Source of the DNA: Oribacterium sp.
GTDB lineage: Bacteria; Bacillota_A; Clostridia; Lachnospirales; Lachnospiraceae
DNA: 64,000 bases
Reading direction: 5' to 3'
NCBI GenBank assembly: GCA_004554245.1
Contig: SFND01000002.1
Location: forward strand, 119,469-183,468
In this document: positions 60,906-64,000 of the stretch, one piece after another
How the letters are laid out: each line of letters starts with the position of its first letter
Numbering within the stretch: position 1 is the stretch's first letter
Made by a program: the position numbers and the translations under genes
The notes under the pieces: model-generated
Databases searched by the model: none
What the model was told of the DNA's origin: nothing
What the model saw: only the letters and a program-made list of their open reading frames with translations

Positions 60906-62099
60906 GTGAGAGAAATCAACGTATCGACCAACGAAGCCGGGCAGCGCCTCGACAAGCTGCTGCGGAAATACCTGAAAAATGCAACTACCTCCTTCATCTA
61001 TAAGATGCTTCGGAAGAAGAATATCGTGCTGAACGATAAAAAGGCCGAGGGGAAGGAAATCCTGAACCTAGGAGACTCCGTGAAGATGTACTTCTCCGAG
61101 GAAACCTTCGCCACCATGACGGGGCGGACGGGGCAGTATTTCGGAAGTGCTGAAAAGAACCGGGAGGCGAGAGCGAATGCATCCGCTAAGTGTGCCTGTC
61201 CGGCATCGGATCAGACATCATCCGCAGGAAAGAGCTACGCACAGATGTACCGTAACGGATCTTCCGGAAATACTTCTGAAAGAAGAGAGAAGCGTGCTTT
61301 TGACGGCAACGCACAGACGTATCGTAACGGATCTTCCAGAAATACTTCTGAAAGAAGAGAGAAGCGCGCGTTTGACGTAGAGGGATTCCGAAAGCATATC
61401 GTCTACGAGGACGAAAACCTGCTGGTGCTGAACAAGCCATCCGGATGGCTCAGCCAGTCGGATGCTTCCGGTCTTCCGTCAGTGAACGAGCGCTGTCTCC
61501 AGTACCTGATGGCGACAGGAGCCCTCACGGAAGCACAGCTCCAGACCTTCAAGCCGGGCATCGCAAACCGCCTCGACCGGAACACCTCCGGCCTCATCCT
61601 CTTCGGCAAGACCCTCCCGGCGCTGCAGGCGCTCGCCACGCTGCTCCGTGACCGAACGATGGAGAAGTACTACCTCGCCATCGTAAATGGAGACATTGAC
61701 CACGCACAGCGCATCGACGGCTACCTCGCGAAGGACGAACGTACGAACCGCGTCGAGATCCGCCCACAGCCGTTCCCGGACGCCGTCGAAATCCATACCG
61801 CGTACGAACCGCTGAAGCGCAGTGCGGAATACACCGTTCTGAAGGTCCACCTCATCACCGGTAAGACCCACCAGATCCGTGCACACCTCCGTGCCATCGG
61901 CCACCCGATCATCGGTGACCCGAAGTACGGCCGGAAGGACGCCAATGCTTACTACCGTACCCATGGTGGCGTGCAGTCACAGCTCCTCCACGCGTGGGAA
62001 CTGCACTTCCCGGAAAACCTTGACGGCCCGCTTCAGAAGCTCGCCGGCCAGACCCTCACCGCCGAACCACCGAAGGACTTCCGCCCGTTTCTCCAGTAA
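60906..62099 (+). CDS. Pseudouridine synthase, RluC/RluD family, with an internal tandem-repeat linker
   Basis: Isomerises uridines in 23S rRNA. The 397-residue protein has an N-terminal S4 RNA-binding domain (about 13-65, GQRLDKLLRKYLKNA), a catalytic domain (from about 165, HIVYEDENLLVLNKP) with the signature RLDRNTSGLILFGK carrying the catalytic Asp, and GKTHQIRAHLRAIGHPIIGD. Between them is a ~90-residue hydrophilic linker with a 24-residue tandem duplication (YRNGSSxNTSERREKRAFD), so the protein is about 80-90 residues longer than usual RluC/D. GTG start at 60906 is preceded by GTGAGGA. Probably cytosolic and monocistronic. Confidence 0.9.
   Translation: MREINVSTNEAGQRLDKLLRKYLKNATTSFIYKMLRKKNIVLNDKKAEGKEILNLGDSVKMYFSEETFATMTGRTGQYFGSAEKNREARANASAKCACPASDQTSSAGKSYAQMYRNGSSGNTSERREKRAFDGNAQTYRNGSSRNTSERREKRAFDVEGFRKHIVYEDENLLVLNKPSGWLSQSDASGLPSVNERCLQYLMATGALTEAQLQTFKPGIANRLDRNTSGLILFGKTLPALQALATLLRDRTMEKYYLAIVNGDIDHAQRIDGYLAKDERTNRVEIRPQPFPDAVEIHTAYEPLKRSAEYTVLKVHLITGKTHQIRAHLRAIGHPIIGDPKYGRKDANAYYRTHGGVQSQLLHAWELHFPENLDGPLQKLAGQTLTAEPPKDFRPFLQ
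61239..61377 (+). repeat. 72-base tandem duplication inside the pseudouridine synthase gene
   Basis: Two copies, 61239-61305 and 61311-61377, about 90 percent identical by eye, period 72 bases (24 codons), in frame. They encode the extra linker units. Confidence 0.88.
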
Positions 62100-62131
62100 T
62101 CCCCGGCTTGTATGACCTTCCGGGAGGCCAG

Positions 62132-62210
62132 GGGGTCTGACCCCATAAGTATCGAGATTTCGTTCCGACCAGATATTCGAAGAAGTATCTGGCACACGGG
62201 GTCTGACCCC
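62132..62210. repeat. Pair of GGGGTCTGACCCC palindromes
   Basis: Identical 13-base palindromes at 62132-62144 and 62198-62210, flanking a 53-base segment with a hairpin CCAGATA...TATCTGG (62169-62192). A third relative lies at 59530. The 303-base gap 62100-62402 otherwise holds only the two hairpins listed next. Confidence 0.75.
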
Positions 62211-62263
62211 GGTCACTCCCGCGGAACCGCTACCTTCTGGCTAACAAAATATTTTTTGGGGAT

Positions 62264-62302
62264 GAAAAAGTGGCGTCTGGCCCGGAAACCCGCCACTTTT
62301 TC
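62264..62302. terminator. Bidirectional hairpin GAAAAAGTGGCG / CGCCACTTTTTC
   Basis: 12-base perfect arms, A-rich on one side and T-rich on the other, so it can stop transcription from the pseudouridine synthase gene. Confidence 0.75.
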
Positions 62303-62330
62303 GCGTCTGTTTTCAGACTATAGTCCACTT

Positions 62331-62377
62331 AACGACCTTACCAGGAATCTGATTCCATGGTAAGGTCGTTTTAGTTT
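62331..62377 (+). terminator. Strong hairpin upstream of comM
   Basis: AACGACCTTACCA / TGGTAAGGTCGTT 13-base arms enclosing a second hairpin GGAAT-CTG-ATTCC, followed by TTAGTTT. It ends 25 bases before the comM start, so it is either a terminator or an attenuator in the comM leader. Confidence 0.7.
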
Positions 62378-62402
62378 CTGAATCGCCGGAAAGAGGAATT
62401 CT

Positions 62403-63506
62403 ATGCTGGCAAAAATTAATAGTGCAGGTTTATCCGGACTGGATGGTTATTCTGTGTCCGTAGAGGTCGACGAGAGTCATGGGCTTCCCAGGTCCGTCAT
62501 CGTCGGCAATGTCTCGCCCTCGGTGCGGGAGGCGCTGGAGCGCTGCGATGTCGCACTTCGGAACGCGCAGATTTCCATGCCGCCACGCCGGCTCACCATC
62601 AACCTCGCCCCGGCAGACCGGCGCAAGGACGGGACCTGCTTCGACCTGGCCATCGTGACCGGGATCTTACGTTCTGTGTTTTTGACCGACAGCTTTTCAC
62701 TCGATGCATACGGATTCATCGGTGAGCTCGGGCTGGACGGCTCCATCAAGCATGTGAATGGCGTGCTGTCGCTCGTTTCCGAGATGAAGCGGGCCGGACT
62801 GCGCGGGGCGGTCGTGCCGCTCGTCGACATTCAGGAGGCACTGGTCGTCGAGGACATGGATATCATCGGCGTCGAGCATCTCGTCGATCTCTGTAATCTC
62901 ATTGAGTCAAAGGAGCGCTTTCTCCGTTACCCGCGCGAGGAAGCGGTGCAGACCGAAGTCCACGAATCCTATGCTGTGGACTTCGCCGAGGTGCACGGTC
63001 AGAGCTACGGTGTCCGTGCAGCCCTCATCGCGGCCGCGGGTGGCCACAATCTGCTCCTGTCCGGTGTCGCCGGCTCCGGGAAGACCATGATCGCGAAGCG
63101 CATCCCGACGATCCTGCCACCGCTCAGCCGTGAGGAAAATATCGAGATCACAAAGGTGTACTCAGTGGCGGGGCTGCTTCCACCGGGGCAGTCACTGCTC
63201 AATCACCGCCCGTTCCGGACCCCGCATCACACGATCACGACAGCAGCGCTCGTCGGCGGCTCCGCCCAGGGTGGCGTCGTGCCCGGTGAACTCGCCCTTG
63301 CATCGCGTGGAGTCCTCTTCCTCGATGAGCTCCCGCTCTTTTCAAAGGCCTCGATCGAGTCACTTCGGCAGCCGATCGAAGAGAAGCAGGTCATCATTTC
63401 ACGTCTGAACGGCACCTTCCGCTATCCGGCAGACTGCCTTCTCGTCGCGGCGATGAACAAAGAAACGAGCATATTGATACAAACAGATATGCCTATAGCG
63501 GCGTAG
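62403..63506 (+). pseudogene. comM: comM/yifB (YifB-type AAA+ Mg-chelatase-like protein), 3'-truncated
   Basis: ComM is a hexameric helicase that promotes branch migration in natural transformation. The N-terminal Lon-like domain (SGLDGYSVSVEV, VNLAPADRRKDGT-like INLAPADRRKDGT, GELGLDG) and AAA+ Walker A GVAGSGKT, Walker B VLFLDELP and FRTPHH motifs are intact. Homology stops exactly after AAMN at codon 352 (base 63458), where the family continues with PCPCG. It is followed by 15 unrelated residues and a stop at 63504. Intact family members are ~500 residues, so about 150 are missing, including the C-terminal domain. The loss coincides with a fall in GC content, which indicates an insertion junction rather than a point mutation. 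Confidence 0.88.
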
Positions 63507-63675
63507 AAGGCCGATATATGGCTTTTTGGCCGTCAAGCGATAAAAGATACCCTTCCAGAATGAAACGACGCGCAAAGTGATTTCTGAGTGGTAGTTGATA
63601 ATTGCATACCCTTATAACGATACCAAGCAGGTATCGTTATAATTTTCAAATTAGGAACAAGCCGAAAGGAGACAA
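63459..63675. other. AT-rich junction region of the putative island
   Basis: It begins at the comM breakpoint. It contains two similar blocks, GATAAAAGATACCCTT (63539-63554) and GATAATTGCATACCCTT (63597-63613), and a perfect 13-base palindrome TTATAACGATACC / GGTATCGTTATAA (63612-63642) followed by TTTTC. The paired blocks resemble end-repeat binding sites of mobile elements; the palindrome may be a terminator or operator for the next gene. Confidence 0.45.
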
Positions 63676-63861
63676 ATGAGCAAGAAGGAAACAAGAACAC
63701 TCAAGGTTTACGGACAATCGGGGTACAGGTACCAGGATACCCCTGCAATTATTCTCAAAGGTAAATGGCTGGAGGATGCTGGCTTCACAATCAATGATAG
63801 AGTTGAAGTCAATGTCGGTGATGGTGAGTTGCGAATCCGACGAACTAATCCAATGCCATAG
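63676..63861 (+). CDS. SymE-like toxin (type I toxin-antitoxin family)
   Basis: The 61-residue protein has the SymE pattern: RTLKVYGQSGYRYQDTPAII, LKGKWLEDAGFTINDRVEV and a C-terminal DGELRIRR. SymE in E. coli is an AbrB-fold RNA-cleaving toxin held in check by the antisense RNA SymR. It is preceded by AAAGGAG and followed by a terminator. Codon use and GC content differ from the preceding genes. Immediate neighbours are the broken comM and an opposing restriction specificity gene; SymE genes commonly sit beside hsd loci. No SymR-like antisense promoter was clearly seen. Confidence 0.8.
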   Translation: MSKKETRTLKVYGQSGYRYQDTPAIILKGKWLEDAGFTINDRVEVNVGDGELRIRRTNPMP

Positions 63862-64000
63862 TGATTTGGTTGACTATCCGCATCATATACGATGCGGATA
63901 ATTTTGATTTATCGCTCTGCTGGACGAAGGCTGCAAACTGCTTTTGCTCCGGCATTGCGGGAAGAAGTAGTTTAAGGTCACCGTATTCTTGAGCATTGAT
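63845..64000 (-). CDS. hsdS: Type I restriction-modification specificity subunit, C-terminal end (partial)
   Basis: Minus-strand frame open from the window edge to the stop at 63845-63847 (51 codons). The segment LKLLLPAMPEQKQFAAFVQQ followed by SDKSK is the conserved end of HsdS target-recognition/spacer regions (LPxxxEQxxFAxFVxxxDKSK). Typical HsdS proteins continue ~25-35 residues with a helical repeat, but here only 18 unrelated residues follow, encoded partly by the symE terminator hairpin. The gene is therefore probably truncated at DKSKL. It converges with symE, overlapping by 17 bases. Confidence 0.75.
   Translation of the reverse strand: MNAQEYGDLKLLLPAMPEQKQFAAFVQQSDKSKLSASYMMRIVNQITMALD
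63875..63907 (+). terminator. Terminator of symE
   Basis: Perfect TATCCGCATC / GATGCGGATA stem with ATATAC loop, followed by ATTTTGATTT. It lies inside the frame of the opposing hsdS fragment. Confidence 0.75.

Noticed and set aside
53460..62200. CRISPR array.
   Set aside because: No regularly spaced direct repeats of 24-40 bases were seen anywhere in the window; dispersed hairpins are kilobases apart.

Overview
This looks like chromosome of a moderately GC-rich anaerobic Firmicute, most likely Lachnospiraceae. Support: the prkC-rsgA-rpe order, tig-clpP-clpX-engB, infC-rpmI-rplT behind an L20-type leader, ispH overlapping an S1-domain gene, a lysine/alanine-rich DUF6465-type protein, and a sodium-pumping biotin decarboxylase operon. 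The species cannot be named from sequence alone. Nearly all genes are on the + strand; exceptions are a small membrane protein, tRNA-Leu(CAG) and an hsdS fragment at the right edge. Fifteen sigma-A-like promoters annotated here all have a 17-base spacer, and many operons end in clear hairpin terminators.

Layout. 1-3.6 kb: C-terminus of a PASTA-type Ser/Thr kinase, rsgA, rpe, pyridoxal kinase. 3.7-9.5 kb: serS, then a MacB-like ABC unit (ATPase, large anchored CARDB-like exoprotein, FtsX-type permease). 9.6-20.8 kb: aspartate kinase, BaiN-type flavoprotein, cmk-ispH-S1, tig, clpP, clpX, engB, infC-rpmI-rplT. 20.8-22.3 kb: a nested inverted-repeat region, tRNA-Leu(CAG), a COG2426 membrane protein and a divergent promoter feeding a structured, gene-free leader. 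22.3-30.1 kb: an envelope and c-di-AMP operon (small protein, TPR protein, two membrane proteins, cdaA, cdaR, Wzy-like polymerase, AI-2E family permease). 30.2-32.2 kb: DUF6465-type protein and an RsmF-like methylase. 32.5-38.2 kb: a composite biotin-dependent Na+-pump operon with both 12S-like and 5S-like carboxyltransferases. 38.4-42.3 kb: two secreted or anchored cell-surface proteins. 42.3-49.9 kb: clpC, radA, tRNA-Trp, an MBL-fold protein and an ABC-F ATPase. 50.2-56.3 kb: oppABCDF. 56.5-59.7 kb: a PIN/NYN-like protein with a very long disordered tail, flanked directly by tRNA-Ser and tRNA-Leu. 59.9-62.1 kb: SDR oxidoreductase and RluC/D pseudouridine synthase. 62.4 kb to the end: comM/yifB broken after codon 352, followed by AT-rich DNA with a SymE-like toxin and the 3' end of a type I restriction specificity gene. 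This is probably the edge of a genomic island.

Three things stand out. (1) A family of dispersed intergenic hairpins with a conserved GCACAGTACTCCG core and/or a CTGAACTGTTAC-like tail lies at the 3' ends of at least six transcription units. (2) The composite decarboxylase/transcarboxylase operon carries two near-identical biotin domains and an OadG subunit with a lipoprotein signal. (3) The tRNA-flanked PIN-domain protein and the disrupted comM are the best places to look for an undescribed system. No CRISPR array, rRNA or complete insertion sequence was seen.
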